A stretch of DNA of 64,000 bases from Tsukamurella paurometabola (GTDB lineage: Bacteria > Actinomycetota > Actinomycetes > Mycobacteriales > Mycobacteriaceae), in the NCBI RefSeq assembly GCF_900631615.1, contig NZ_LR131273.1, positions 2,046,001 to 2,110,000 of the forward strand. The letters are read 5' to 3'. Position 1 is the stretch's first letter; each line of letters starts with the position of its first letter. The translations under genes were made by a program, and so were the position numbers. The notes beneath the pieces are model-generated. The model did no database searches, was not told the origin of the DNA, and saw only the letters and a program-made list of their open reading frames with translations. This document shows, piece after piece, positions 1 to 8,021 of the stretch.

Positions 1-25
1 TCGGCCTGCCGAGAGAGGCCCGCCC

Positions 26-814
26 ATGAGCGCCATTCCCGCACCTCCGTACCCGCAGGGCCGCAACCTGCTCGAGGGCAAGGTCGTCGTCGTCACCGCG
101 GCGGCCGGCACCGGTATCGGCTCCGCGACCGCCCGGCGCTGCCTGGAGGAGGGCGGCAGTGTCGTCATCTCCGACTGGCACGAGCGCCGCCTGGGGGAGA
201 AGCGCGATGAGCTCGCCGCGGAGTTCGGTGACCGCGTGCACGCGATCACCTGTGACGTCACCGTCGAGGACCAGGTCCAGGGACTGCTCGACGGTGCCGC
301 GGAGCGGTACGGCCGGATCGACGTGCTGGTCAACAACGCCGGGCTCGGCGGCAGCGTCGCCGTGCAGGACATGACCGACGAGCAGTGGTCCCGGGTGCTG
401 GACGTGACCCTCACGGGCACCTTCCGCGCCACCCGCGCTGCCATCAACCGGTTCATCGCCCAGGGCGGGGGCGGCGTCATCGTCAACAACGCCTCCGTGA
501 TCGGCTGGCGAGCGCAGGCCGAGCAGGCGCACTACGCCGCCGCCAAGGCCGGCGTCATGGCGCTCACCCGCTGCTCGGCCGTCGATGCGGCGCCGCACGG
601 CGTGCGGATCAACGCCGTCTCGCCGAGCATCGCGATGCACGCCTTCCTCGCCAAGGTCACCTCCGACGAGCTGCTCGACGAGCTCTCGCGCCGCGAGGTC
701 TTCGGGCGTGCCGCCGAACCCTGGGAGGTCGCGAACGTGATCGTCTTCCTGGCCTCCGAGTACAGTTCGTACATGACCGGCGAGGTGGTCTCGGTGAGCA
801 GTCAGCATGCGTAG
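26..814 (+). CDS. ipdF: IpdF, short-chain dehydrogenase of steroid ring C/D catabolism
   Basis: The 262-residue protein is a classical SDR. The N-terminal TAAAGTGIG cofactor motif is at residues 24-32, NNAG at 103-106, and the catalytic Ser157, Tyr170 and Lys174 are present. From memory the sequence is close along its whole length to Mycobacterium tuberculosis Rv3559c (IpdF), including the unusual TAAAGTGIG instead of TGxxxGIG. In that pathway IpdF oxidises the 5-hydroxyl of the HIP-derived indane CoA thioester, just before EchA20 opens ring D. It is followed by kstR2 and fadA6 on the same strand, as expected for the KstR2 regulon. Its own promoter lies left of the window. The ATG at 26 is preceded by a purine-rich GAGAGAGG. 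Confidence 0.9.
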   Translation: MSAIPAPPYPQGRNLLEGKVVVVTAAAGTGIGSATARRCLEEGGSVVISDWHERRLGEKRDELAAEFGDRVHAITCDVTVEDQVQGLLDGAAERYGRIDVLVNNAGLGGSVAVQDMTDEQWSRVLDVTLTGTFRATRAAINRFIAQGGGGVIVNNASVIGWRAQAEQAHYAAAKAGVMALTRCSAVDAAPHGVRINAVSPSIAMHAFLAKVTSDELLDELSRREVFGRAAEPWEVANVIVFLASEYSSYMTGEVVSVSSQHA

Positions 815-861
815 TCAGTGTCCGCCCGACGTGCCCTTCGCGGTGGTCTCGGTGAGCAGTC
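782..861 (+). repeat. Direct repeat: ipdF 3-prime tail duplicated upstream of kstR2
   Basis: The last codons of ipdF (782-803) are repeated at 840-861 with 21 of 22 bases identical. The core GGTGGTCTCGGTGAGCAGTC sits at 784-803 and again at 842-861, an offset of 58 bases. The second copy is non-coding and ends 3 bases before the kstR2 ATG. It looks like a local duplication of the ipdF end that now forms the kstR2 leader. Confidence 0.85.
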
Positions 862-864
862 GAG

Positions 865-1470
865 ATGCCTAAGCCGGATCCCTCCGCGCGTCGCGCCGAA
901 GTGCTGTCGCTGAGCGCGAAGCTGTTCGCCGAGAACGGCTACCGCGCGACGACGGTGCGCGACATCGCCGACGCCGCGGGCATCCTGTCGGGCAGCCTGT
1001 ACCACCACTTCGATTCCAAGGAGTCGATGCTCGACGAGATCCTGCGGGACTTCCTCGACCGCCTCTTCGGCGAGTACCGCACCGTCCTCGCCGCCGTGGA
1101 CGCGCCGCGGGAGCAACTGCGCGGCTGCGTCATCGCCTCGTTCGCCGCGATCGACGCCAACCCCGACGCCGTCGCGATCTACCAGGCCGAGGCCCGCGGA
1201 CTCGCCCAGCAGGAGCGCTTCGCCTACATCGCGGACTTCCTGCAGGAGTTCCGTTCCATGTGGCGCGGCATCATCAGCCGTGGCATCGAAACCGGCGACT
1301 TCCGGCAGGACCTCGACGTCGATGTCACCTACCGATTCCTCCGTGACACCGTCTGGGTCGCCGTCCGCTGGTACCGACCCGGCGGGCAACTGTCCGTGGA
1401 CACGGTGGCCGATCAGTACCTCACGATCCTCGAGCACGGGATCGCCAGCCCCGAGAAGGAGCAGTCATGA
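865..1470 (+). CDS. kstR2: KstR2, TetR-family repressor of the ring C/D regulon
   Basis: The 201-residue protein has an N-terminal TetR helix-turn-helix (about residues 10-60, with TTVRDIADAAGILSGSLYHHF) and an all-helical ligand domain. The block RDLDVDVTYRFLRDTVWVAVRWYRPGG, split over the C-terminal part, closely resembles Rv3557c (KstR2). KstR2 is released from DNA by HIP-CoA, so it senses the ring C/D intermediate. Its stop overlaps the fadA6 start by 4 bases (ATGA), so the two are translationally coupled. The ATG at 865 lacks a clear Shine-Dalgarno sequence and follows the duplicated ipdF tail. A KstR2-type box is visible in the echA20 promoter, not here. Confidence 0.92.
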   Translation: MPKPDPSARRAEVLSLSAKLFAENGYRATTVRDIADAAGILSGSLYHHFDSKESMLDEILRDFLDRLFGEYRTVLAAVDAPREQLRGCVIASFAAIDANPDAVAIYQAEARGLAQQERFAYIADFLQEFRSMWRGIISRGIETGDFRQDLDVDVTYRFLRDTVWVAVRWYRPGGQLSVDTVADQYLTILEHGIASPEKEQS

Positions 1471-2630
1471 CCGATCTCGCCCCCGGCGCCTACATCCTCG
1501 ACGCGGTGCGTACCCCGTCCGGCAAGCGCGGCGGCGCGCTGTCGACGGTGCACTCCGCCGACCTCGGCGCGCACGTCCTGCGCGCCTCGGTCCTGCGGTC
1601 CGGCGTCGATCCGGATCTCGTCGACGACGTGATCATGGGGTGCTGCGACACGATCGGGCCGCAGTCCGGCAACATCGCCCGCACGTCCTGGCTGGCGGCC
1701 GGCCTGCCGGACCAGGTACCCGGCGTCACCGTCGATCGGCAGTGCGGATCGAGCCAGCAGGCCGTCCACTTCGCTGCCCAGGCAGTCCTCTCCGGGACGG
1801 CCGACGCCGTGGTCGCCGCCGGGGTGCAGAACATGAGCGCGATCCCGATCAGCGCGGCGATGCTCGCCGGCCGGGAGTACGGGTTCGACGATCCGTTCTC
1901 CGGCTCGGTCGGCTGGCGCGAACGGTACGGCGACGTCGAGGTCTCCCAGTTCACCAGCGCCGACATGATCGCCACGAAATGGGGCGTCTCCCGGGCACGG
2001 ATGGAGGAGTTCGCGCTCGCCAGCCACGAGCGGGCGCTGGCTGCGATCGACGCCGGCCGGTTCGAGGCCGAGATCGCGCCGGTCGAGGACTTCGCGATCG
2101 ACGAGACTCCGCGGCGGGGGACGTCTCTGGAGAAGATGGCGGGTCTCGCCCCGCTCGCCGAGGGCTCCGCGATCACCGCCGCCGTCGCCAGCCAGATCGC
2201 CGACGGCGCGGCCGCGGTCATGGTGGCATCGGCGGATTTCGTGCGGCGTCACGGGCTACGGCCCCGGGCCCGGATCCATCACATCTCGGTACGCGCCGCG
2301 GACCCGGTATGGATGCTCACCGGTCCGATCCCCGCGACGAAGTACGCACTGGAGAAGACGGGGCTCTCCGTGGCCGACATCGACCTCTTCGAGTGCAACG
2401 AGGCCTTCGCGTCCGTGCCGCTGGCGTGGATGGACGAACTGGGCATCCCGCACGAGAAGGTGAACGTCAACGGCGGCGGCATCGCGCTCGGGCATCCGCT
2501 CGGTGCCACGGGCGCCAAGCTGATGACCACGCTGCTGCACGAACTGGAGCGGCGCGGCGGCCGGTACGGCCTGCAGACGATGTGCGAGGGCGGTGGAACC
2601 GCCAACGTCACCATCATCGAACGGGTCTAG
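1467..2630 (+). CDS. fadA6: FadA6, acyl-CoA thiolase of ring C/D catabolism
   Basis: The 387-residue thiolase has the nucleophilic Cys93 (VDRQCGSSQQ), His343 in GGGIALGHPLGATG and the C-terminal Cys373 (MCEGGG), so the catalytic triad is intact. It resembles Rv3556c (FadA6), which performs a late thiolysis on the opened ring C/D skeleton downstream of IpdAB. It is coupled to kstR2 by an ATGA overlap and converges with the response-regulator gene. The two stop codons share the tetranucleotide CTAG at 2627-2630. Confidence 0.9.
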   Translation: MTDLAPGAYILDAVRTPSGKRGGALSTVHSADLGAHVLRASVLRSGVDPDLVDDVIMGCCDTIGPQSGNIARTSWLAAGLPDQVPGVTVDRQCGSSQQAVHFAAQAVLSGTADAVVAAGVQNMSAIPISAAMLAGREYGFDDPFSGSVGWRERYGDVEVSQFTSADMIATKWGVSRARMEEFALASHERALAAIDAGRFEAEIAPVEDFAIDETPRRGTSLEKMAGLAPLAEGSAITAAVASQIADGAAAVMVASADFVRRHGLRPRARIHHISVRAADPVWMLTGPIPATKYALEKTGLSVADIDLFECNEAFASVPLAWMDELGIPHEKVNVNGGGIALGHPLGATGAKLMTTLLHELERRGGRYGLQTMCEGGGTANVTIIERV

Positions 2631-3322
2631 CGGAGGACGTACCCGAAACCGCGCACACTGTGCACGTGGCGCCACGACGGGGTATCGATCTTCCCGCGCA
2701 GGCGCTGGACCGCGTTGTCGACGATGCGCGACTTGCCGTGGAAGCCGTGTCCCCAGGCGAGCGCGAGCAACGACTCGCGGGATTGCGGGACTCCTCGACG
2801 CTCGGCGAGCGCCAGGAGCAGTCGGAACTCCGTGGCGGTGAGGGGGATCGACTCGCCGTCGCGCGTCACGGACTGGCGGCGGGCGTCGATGCGCAGGCCG
2901 CTGGGTTCGACGACGATCTCCGAGCCGGGAGACGCGTGTGCGCCGCAATCGGCCGAGCACCCCGTGCCGGCGGGCCGGGTCCGCCGCAGGATCGCCCGGA
3001 GCCGGGCGTCGATCTCTCGTGCGGAGACGGGGAGGGTCACCACGTCGTCGGCGCCCACGGCGAGATCGGTGATCGTGTCGACCTCGTCGCGCCTCGACGT
3101 CAGGACCAGCAGCGGGGCGCCGGTGGCACGCCGGACCTCGCGGCAGGTGTCGGTGCCGGCCGCGCCGTCGGAGGCGACGATCACGGCATCCGCGGCGGCG
3201 AGCGCGGGAATCGGCGGCGCGGAGGGCGACGACTCCGTGATCAGGTGCCCGAGTGCGCGGAGGGCGTCCCCGACGCGGCGGGTCTGACTCCCGGGCGAGG
3301 GTGCCAGGTACACGATCTGCAC
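2627..3322 (-). CDS. Atypical (orphan) OmpR-type response regulator lacking the phosphorylation site
   Basis: I start this at GTG 3322 because GAGGAGG lies 7 bases upstream; the ORF extends to 3400 but has no better site. The 231-residue product has a receiver-like fold (about residues 1-115) joined to an OmpR/PhoB winged helix (about 135-231, ending RLRGKIDTPSWRHVHSVRGFGYVLR as a family hallmark). In the receiver the usual Asp is Ala50 (DAVIVA instead of DxVILD). The acidic pair after strand 1 is absent, and the conserved Lys of the KP motif is Leu97 (VTLPVS). It should therefore not be controlled by ordinary phosphotransfer. No histidine kinase is adjacent. Target genes are unknown; the neighbouring porin is one candidate. 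Confidence 0.8.
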   Translation of the reverse strand: MQIVYLAPSPGSQTRRVGDALRALGHLITESSPSAPPIPALAAADAVIVASDGAAGTDTCREVRRATGAPLLVLTSRRDEVDTITDLAVGADDVVTLPVSAREIDARLRAILRRTRPAGTGCSADCGAHASPGSEIVVEPSGLRIDARRQSVTRDGESIPLTATEFRLLLALAERRGVPQSRESLLALAWGHGFHGKSRIVDNAVQRLRGKIDTPSWRHVHSVRGFGYVLR

Positions 3323-3361
3323 CGGAAACCTCCTCGATGATGAGTGCGAGATAGCAAAATG

Positions 3362-3385
3362 ACTATACCCACGATCCGTATACGG
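3362..3385 (-). promoter_or_regulatory. Promoter of the atypical response regulator with a CCGTATACGG palindrome
   Basis: On the minus strand TATAGT (3362-3367) is a good -10 hexamer placed 40 bases before the GTG start. A perfect 10-bp palindrome CCGTATACGG (3376-3385) sits where the -35 element should be. The winged-helix regulator itself may bind here. The role is inferred; only the sequences are seen. Confidence 0.45.
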
Positions 3386-3602
3386 TACGGCATGCAACAT
3401 GGTCCTGTGATCGACGCGTCCATCATGTCTCTCACGGCCGAAGATCGTACCCGCGAGGGAAGTGAATCGAAATTCTTGTAAGGATTGTGAAAGATCCCAG
3501 CAAGAACGCGTATCGATACCTCTCAGCTCCGGGTGACGAGATCATGAAGTTTGTCGCAGAATTGTCGCGAAGGCGGCTCGTGGGTCGCAAGTGTGGCCTT
3601 TG

Positions 3603-3620
3603 ACCAAGATTCGTCTTGGT
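3603..3620 (+). other. UUCG-tetraloop hairpin in the leader of the porin gene
   Basis: ACCAAGA-TTCG-TCTTGGT forms a perfect 7-bp stem with a UUCG loop, 65 bases before the porin start codon. No U-tract follows, so it is a poor intrinsic terminator. It could stabilise the mRNA or regulate translation. The rest of 3401-3685 shows no ORF or recognisable operator to me. Confidence 0.45.
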
Positions 3621-3685
3621 GAATCAGGCGCCCGCGTGTTTCTGTTGGGCCAACTCGATCGAGTAAGACATGAAGGAGTCGAACA

Positions 3686-4378
3686 GTGCGACGTATCAGC
3701 GTCATTGCAGCGGGCGCGGTCATGGCGACCGCGATGATGTCGACGGCGGTCGTCGGCCAGGCGGCCGCGCAGATCACCCCGCAGAACCCGTCCGGCCCGG
3801 TGAAGGGTGCGACCCAGAACCTGAGCTCGCCGGAGGGACTGCGCGCGAAGATCACCCTCAAGGACCTCAAGGCGAAGTTGTTCCCGCCGCTCGCGGGCGA
3901 CAACAAGTCGCGCCTCGCGTACGTCGACGGCAAGGCCGAGTCCACCGTTCTCGCGGTCGGCGGCGGCGCAGACTCCGCCTCGGTCGAGGTCGGGTACGTC
4001 GTGGCGTGCGGGGTGAAGGACGGTGGCTTCGAGTCCTGGATCGGGAGCAACCAGACGATCGGCGCCGCCGGTGCACTCGCGGGCAGCATCCCCGCCGCGG
4101 GCGCGGCACTCGTCGGCGTCGGCGGATCCCTGGGCCTGACGCAGAACCAGGTCATCAAGACGGCGCCGGGCGCCATCGTCTACCTCCCCGTCGGTACCAA
4201 GGAGATCTCGAAGCCGAAGGCGGGGGAGACCTTCGGCGTGCGGTTCGGTGAGAAGCGCGTGAGCATCGAGGGCTGCATCGGCAGCGTCGACGCGGTCGCC
4301 TACGCGACCCTGAAGGTGTCGTCGCGGACGTTCGACGATTCCAAGACCGTCTACAGCGAGGTCATGCGTTTCGCGTGA
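3686..4378 (+). CDS. MspA-family outer-membrane (mycomembrane) porin
   Basis: GTG 3686 is preceded by AAGGAG at 3673-3678. The 230-residue precursor has a signal peptide (MRRIS plus a hydrophobic stretch, likely cleaved after Ala28, AAA-Q). The mature part is rich in short beta-strand segments such as SASVEVGYVVACGV and GCIGSVDAVAYATLKV, matching the MspA-like porins of Rhodococcus, Nocardia and Tsukamurella. These form octameric channels for small hydrophilic solutes across the mycolate membrane. Two cysteines, in VACGV and GCIG, fit this subgroup and could form a disulphide. It sits alone between convergent and divergent sterol genes; whether it is sterol-regulated is unknown. Confidence 0.82.
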   Translation: MRRISVIAAGAVMATAMMSTAVVGQAAAQITPQNPSGPVKGATQNLSSPEGLRAKITLKDLKAKLFPPLAGDNKSRLAYVDGKAESTVLAVGGGADSASVEVGYVVACGVKDGGFESWIGSNQTIGAAGALAGSIPAAGAALVGVGGSLGLTQNQVIKTAPGAIVYLPVGTKEISKPKAGETFGVRFGEKRVSIEGCIGSVDAVAYATLKVSSRTFDDSKTVYSEVMRFA

Positions 4379-4440
4379 TGACGGGGCCGGGCCGGCTGCG
4401 GTGGTCCTCCGCAGAATCCGCCGCCGGCCCGGGTTCCTTC

Positions 4441-4470
4441 GTCCCCGGCCGCACCATCGCGGCCGGGGAC
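4441..4470. terminator. Bidirectional hairpin between porin and ipdC
   Basis: A perfect 12-bp stem GTCCCCGGCCGC / GCGGCCGGGGAC with a 6-base loop lies between two convergent genes. No U-tract follows, which is usual in these genomes. Confidence 0.7.
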
Positions 4471-4474
4471 GAGG

Positions 4475-5533
4475 TCATGCTCGGAGGCGGGCGAGTTCGT
4501 CGAGCCGCGCCTCGGCTTCGGTGACGATCCGCTGGATCAGATCGGCTACCGTCGGGAGGTCGTCGATGATCCCGGCGACCTGACCCGACGCGAGGACACC
4601 CGCATCGGTGTTGCCCTCGACGAGTCCGGCCCGGAGCAGCATCGGCGTGTTCGCCGACATCATGAGCTGGCTCCACGTGCGGTCGCCGCCCTTCTTCATG
4701 GCGAGGCCCTCGGTCACGAGCCCCTTCCACGAGACTCCCGTGAGGGCCTGGAAGCGCACGGTGTTCACCGCCGCGTGCGCCAGTGTCGCGACACCGTGGG
4801 AGCGTTCGAGTGCGTCCACCAGCGCGGTGCGCAGCACCCGGTGCGGCATTCCGTCGACCTTGGTCGTGACCACCGTGTCACCGAGACCGCGGTGCAGGTA
4901 CTCCGCTTTCACGGACTCGGGTACCCGGCTGTCGCGGGTGAGGAGGAAGCGGGTGCCCATCGCGACGCCCGCGGCGCCGTAGGCGAGCGCGGCCGCGAGA
5001 CCGCGGCCGTCGAAGAAGCCGCCCGCGGCGATCACGGGGATGTCCACCGCGTCGAGCACGGACGGCAGCAGCAATGTGGTGGCGACGCCGCCCGTGTGGC
5101 CGCCGCCCTCGCCGCCCTGCACCACCACTGCGTCGGCGCCCCAGGAGGCGACCTTCTCCGCGTGCCGCGCGGCGCCGACCGAGGGGATCACCACCAACCC
5201 GGCGTCCTTGAGCTTCGCGATCATGTCCGGCTTCGGGGCGAGTGCGAAGGAGGCCACCTTGACGCCCTCGCGGATCAGCAGATCCACGCGCTGCTGCGCG
5301 TCCTCCGCGTCGGCCCGGAGATTCACTCCGAAGGGCTTGTCCGTTCGCTCCTTGGTCTTGCGGATCGCGGCCTCGAGCTCGGAATAGGTCATGGTCGCGG
5401 ACGCGAGGATCCCCAGCCCACCGGCGTTCGCGGTGGCGGCGGTCAGGTGGGCGCCGGACACCCATCCCATGCCCGTCTGCACGACGGGGTGCTCGACCCC
5501 GACCAGCTCGGTGAAGCGCGTCCGCAGGGTCAT
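4475..5533 (-). CDS. ipdC: IpdC, FMN-dependent enzyme of steroid ring C/D catabolism
   Basis: The 352-residue protein belongs to the nitronate monooxygenase-like TIM-barrel flavoenzymes. It has an N-terminal PVVQTGMGWVSG segment and the phosphate-binding region QGGEGGGHTGG around residues 155-165. It resembles Rv3553 (IpdC), which introduces a ring-C double bond in the 5-hydroxy HIC-CoA intermediate before IpdF and EchA20 act. It is the last gene of the leftward operon echA20-ipdA-ipdB-ipdC. Each junction has a 4-base ATGA overlap (here 5530-5533). A strong hairpin follows. Confidence 0.88.
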   Translation of the reverse strand: MTLRTRFTELVGVEHPVVQTGMGWVSGAHLTAATANAGGLGILASATMTYSELEAAIRKTKERTDKPFGVNLRADAEDAQQRVDLLIREGVKVASFALAPKPDMIAKLKDAGLVVIPSVGAARHAEKVASWGADAVVVQGGEGGGHTGGVATTLLLPSVLDAVDIPVIAAGGFFDGRGLAAALAYGAAGVAMGTRFLLTRDSRVPESVKAEYLHRGLGDTVVTTKVDGMPHRVLRTALVDALERSHGVATLAHAAVNTVRFQALTGVSWKGLVTEGLAMKKGGDRTWSQLMMSANTPMLLRAGLVEGNTDAGVLASGQVAGIIDDLPTVADLIQRIVTEAEARLDELARLRA

Positions 5534-6273
5534 GCGGGAACCTCCTTACTGCGCAGGTTCTTCGGATCGATGACGGTGCGGATCACGTCGAGCTCCTCCG
5601 CGGTGGGGACCCGGGTCTCGGGCACGCCGCCGGTGCCGAGGTCGAATCCGGTGGCCTCGCGCACCTGCGCCTCCGAAACGCCCGGGTGCACCGAGAGCAG
5701 CGTCATCGTCCCGTCGTCGGCGAAGCCCAGCACGGCGAGATCGGTGACCACGCGGTGGATGTCGTGGAAGCGCGACGCGGACGGACCCGCCGCCCGGGCG
5801 CGGTCGTATCCGACGCCACTGACGACGTCGACGGACTCCACGAAGACCCGCGTCGAGTGCTTCGGGATCCAGTACGAGGTGCGGTTGTTCACGGTGTTGC
5901 CGGGACCGCCGCGCACGCCCAGCAGCTGGCGCGACGGTGCGCGGTGCTCGCCGATGGCGGAGATGTTCTGGTTGCCGTACCGATCGATCTGGCTGGCGCC
6001 CATGATGACGTGCCGCTTGCCGTTCGGGACGACGACGTCGAGCACCTTCTTGAAGGGCTGCCAGCCCTCGATGCCCGCGGACGGGTTCGCCGCGTCGGCG
6101 ACGAGGTAGGCCTCGCCGTCGGAGAGCAGCAGGTCGGGCGCGAACGTGAGCCGGGCGAGGCGGCCGCCCAGCGACGGGATCAGGCCCATGGGGCTGGCGG
6201 TGATCTCGCCGTCGCCGCGGAACAGGTCGGCGATCGCGGTCACGCAGACCTCGGCGCGGGTGATGTCGGTCAT
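5530..6273 (-). CDS. ipdB: IpdB, beta subunit of COCHEA-CoA hydrolase
   Basis: The 247-residue protein has the class I CoA-transferase beta-subunit fold (GASQIDRYGNQN, VSGVGYDRARAAGPS) and matches Rv3552 (IpdB). With IpdA it forms a heterotetramer that opens steroid ring C by hydrolysing COCHEA-CoA, a retro-Claisen-type cleavage. Despite the fold it is not a CoA transferase. It overlaps ipdA by 4 bases and ipdC by 4 bases, giving tight translational coupling and matched subunit supply. Confidence 0.9.
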   Translation of the reverse strand: MTDITRAEVCVTAIADLFRGDGEITASPMGLIPSLGGRLARLTFAPDLLLSDGEAYLVADAANPSAGIEGWQPFKKVLDVVVPNGKRHVIMGASQIDRYGNQNISAIGEHRAPSRQLLGVRGGPGNTVNNRTSYWIPKHSTRVFVESVDVVSGVGYDRARAAGPSASRFHDIHRVVTDLAVLGFADDGTMTLLSVHPGVSEAQVREATGFDLGTGGVPETRVPTAEELDVIRTVIDPKNLRSKEVPA

Positions 6274-7148
6274 TTCGCCTCCTGGGCAGCGGATTCGGAG
6301 GCCCAGGCCGCGACCTGGGACTGGTAGTGCGCCTCGTCGCCGGAGAGGAACCGCTGCTCGAACTCAGCCCAGGCGGCGGGATCCTTGGCGCTCGCGGCGT
6401 AGTGTCGCTGGAACTTCTCGTCACGTCCGTAGTCGGGGACGGCGGTGGTGAAGTGGGCGCCGTTCGGCGTCTCCACCACGCCGGTGACGGCGCTGCGGTT
6501 GAGGAGCAAGGACTGGACGGGGCCGCCGGCCACCAACTCCTCGGTCGGCACTATCCGCTCGCACGAGACGTAGCAGCGATCGGCGGCGAGGGCGAAGTCG
6601 TCGTCGAAGTACGGGTCGGGGCCCAGGTATTGAGCGTTGCCGCGCGCGTCGGCGCGGTTCATGTGCACGAGGGCGGCGTCGAGTCGCAGTGCGGGCACGG
6701 CGACCAGCGTCTCGCCGTCGGCGTACGGCGAGGCCACCGTTCGCAGGTCCGGGTTGACGTCCATCACCGACGAGCCGAGGCCCGCGCGGATGGGGAGGAA
6801 GGGGAGGCGCTGCACCGCCGCCTTGAGCCCCGCGGCGAACATGCCCTCGTCCCACTCGGCGACTTCGATCGCACCGGACTGCCGGGCGCGCGCGAAGTTC
6901 GGGTCGATGGGCACGGTGTCGAGGGTGACGAAGCCGAACACGAGCTTCCGGATCCTTCCCGCCGCCGCGAGCAGGCCCACGTCGGGCCCGCCGTACGACA
7001 CCACGGTGAGATCCTTCAGGTCGGAGCGCAGGATGGCGCGCACCAGGGCCATCGGCTTGCGCCGCGAACCCCACCCGCCGATCCCCAGCGTCATGCCGTC
7101 CTCGAGCTCGGCGACCACCTGCTCGGCGGTCATGGTCTTGTCGGTCAT
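6270..7148 (-). CDS. ipdA: IpdA, alpha subunit of COCHEA-CoA hydrolase
   Basis: The 292-residue protein has the class I CoA-transferase alpha-subunit fold. It begins with the MTAEQVVAELEDGMTLGIGG segment typical of the family and contains GGWGSRRKPMALVRA. It matches Rv3551 (IpdA). Together with IpdB it cleaves ring C of COCHEA-CoA to give the linear MOODA-CoA. The ATG at 7148 has AGGAG 8 bases upstream and overlaps the echA20 stop by 4 bases. Confidence 0.9.
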   Translation of the reverse strand: MTDKTMTAEQVVAELEDGMTLGIGGWGSRRKPMALVRAILRSDLKDLTVVSYGGPDVGLLAAAGRIRKLVFGFVTLDTVPIDPNFARARQSGAIEVAEWDEGMFAAGLKAAVQRLPFLPIRAGLGSSVMDVNPDLRTVASPYADGETLVAVPALRLDAALVHMNRADARGNAQYLGPDPYFDDDFALAADRCYVSCERIVPTEELVAGGPVQSLLLNRSAVTGVVETPNGAHFTTAVPDYGRDEKFQRHYAASAKDPAAWAEFEQRFLSGDEAHYQSQVAAWASESAAQEAK

Positions 7149-7978
7149 GCGTTCTCCTGTGCTGCGTCGTCGGATACGGGCCGCCCGCTCGCGGCACCGG
7201 ACGCCTCGCCGACGGTGCGGCCGGTCGCGACGAATTCCCGCCGGTGCTCGTCCGAGTAGCCGGCGAGGTTGAGTTCGAAGGTGAAGCCCTGCTCGAACCG
7301 GTAGCTGGTGTGGACGTTCACCGGATCGATCCCGTTGATCGCCTCCTTGGCCTTGCGGATCACCCGGGTGTCCTTGGCCGCGATGGCCCGCGCCACCTCC
7401 AGTGCGGCGTCATCGAGCGCGGCGCGCGGCACGACGCGGTACACGGAGCCGAAGTGATGCAGCTGCTGGGCGGTCACGGTCCCGGCCGTGAAGTAGAGCG
7501 TGCGCATGAGGTGCTGCGGCACGAGCCGGGCCAGGTGGGTGGCGGCGCCGAGGGCCCCGCGGTCCACCTCGGGGAGACCGAACGTGGCGTCGTCGGAGGC
7601 CACCACCACGTCCGCGTTGCCGACGAGTCCGATACCGCCGCCCAGGCAGAAGCCGTTCACCGCCACGATGACGGGCACCGCGCAGTCGTAGACGGCGGAG
7701 AAGGCCGCGGCGCAGCCCGCGTTCGCGCCGATCAGCGCGCCGTAGCCGTCGCCGGCGGCCTGTGCCGCGTCGATCTCCTTGATGTCGACGCCGGCGTTGA
7801 ACCCGCGGCCCGCTGCGCGCACCACGACGACGTGGCACGACGGATCGCGGCCGGCCTCGGTGATGGCGGTCGCGAGGTCGAACCAGCCCTGCACGGTGAG
7901 GGCGTTCACGGGGGGTGCGTCGACGGTGATCGTGTGGATCCCGGGCTCGTCGACGGTGGTCGTGATCGGTGAAGGCAC
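7145..7978 (-). CDS. echA20: EchA20, crotonase-fold ring D hydrolase
   Basis: GTG 7978 is chosen because AAGGAG precedes it by 5 bases; the ORF extends to 8026 but would run into the operator. The 277-residue protein is a crotonase-family member (VDAPPVNALTVQGW, GFCLGGGIGLVGNADV oxyanion-hole region). It resembles Rv3550 (EchA20), which hydrolytically opens ring D of the bicyclic HIEC-CoA to COCHEA-CoA, the IpdAB substrate. It is the first gene of the operon. Its promoter region carries a KstR2-type box and a KstR-like box, shared with the divergent SDR gene. Confidence 0.88.
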   Translation of the reverse strand: MPSPITTTVDEPGIHTITVDAPPVNALTVQGWFDLATAITEAGRDPSCHVVVVRAAGRGFNAGVDIKEIDAAQAAGDGYGALIGANAGCAAAFSAVYDCAVPVIVAVNGFCLGGGIGLVGNADVVVASDDATFGLPEVDRGALGAATHLARLVPQHLMRTLYFTAGTVTAQQLHHFGSVYRVVPRAALDDAALEVARAIAAKDTRVIRKAKEAINGIDPVNVHTSYRFEQGFTFELNLAGYSDEHRREFVATGRTVGEASGAASGRPVSDDAAQENA

Positions 7979-8002
7979 ACCGACTCCTTCGAGGTAGACA
8001 GG

Positions 8003-8016
8003 TAGAACGTGATCTA
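8003..8016. promoter_or_regulatory. KstR-like box in the echA20/SDR divergent promoter
   Basis: TAGAACGTGATCTA matches the KstR pattern TnnAACnnGTTnnA at 7 of 8 fixed positions (GAT instead of GTT). Its centre lies 19 bp from the centre of the KstR2-type box. Binding is inferred. Confidence 0.5.
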
Positions 8017-8021
8017 AACCT

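Noticed and set aside
1280-3340. 686-codon open frame on the plus strand
   Set aside because: It overlaps kstR2, fadA6 and the response regulator out of frame, is very Arg/Gly-rich with no domain, and is a high-GC shadow frame.
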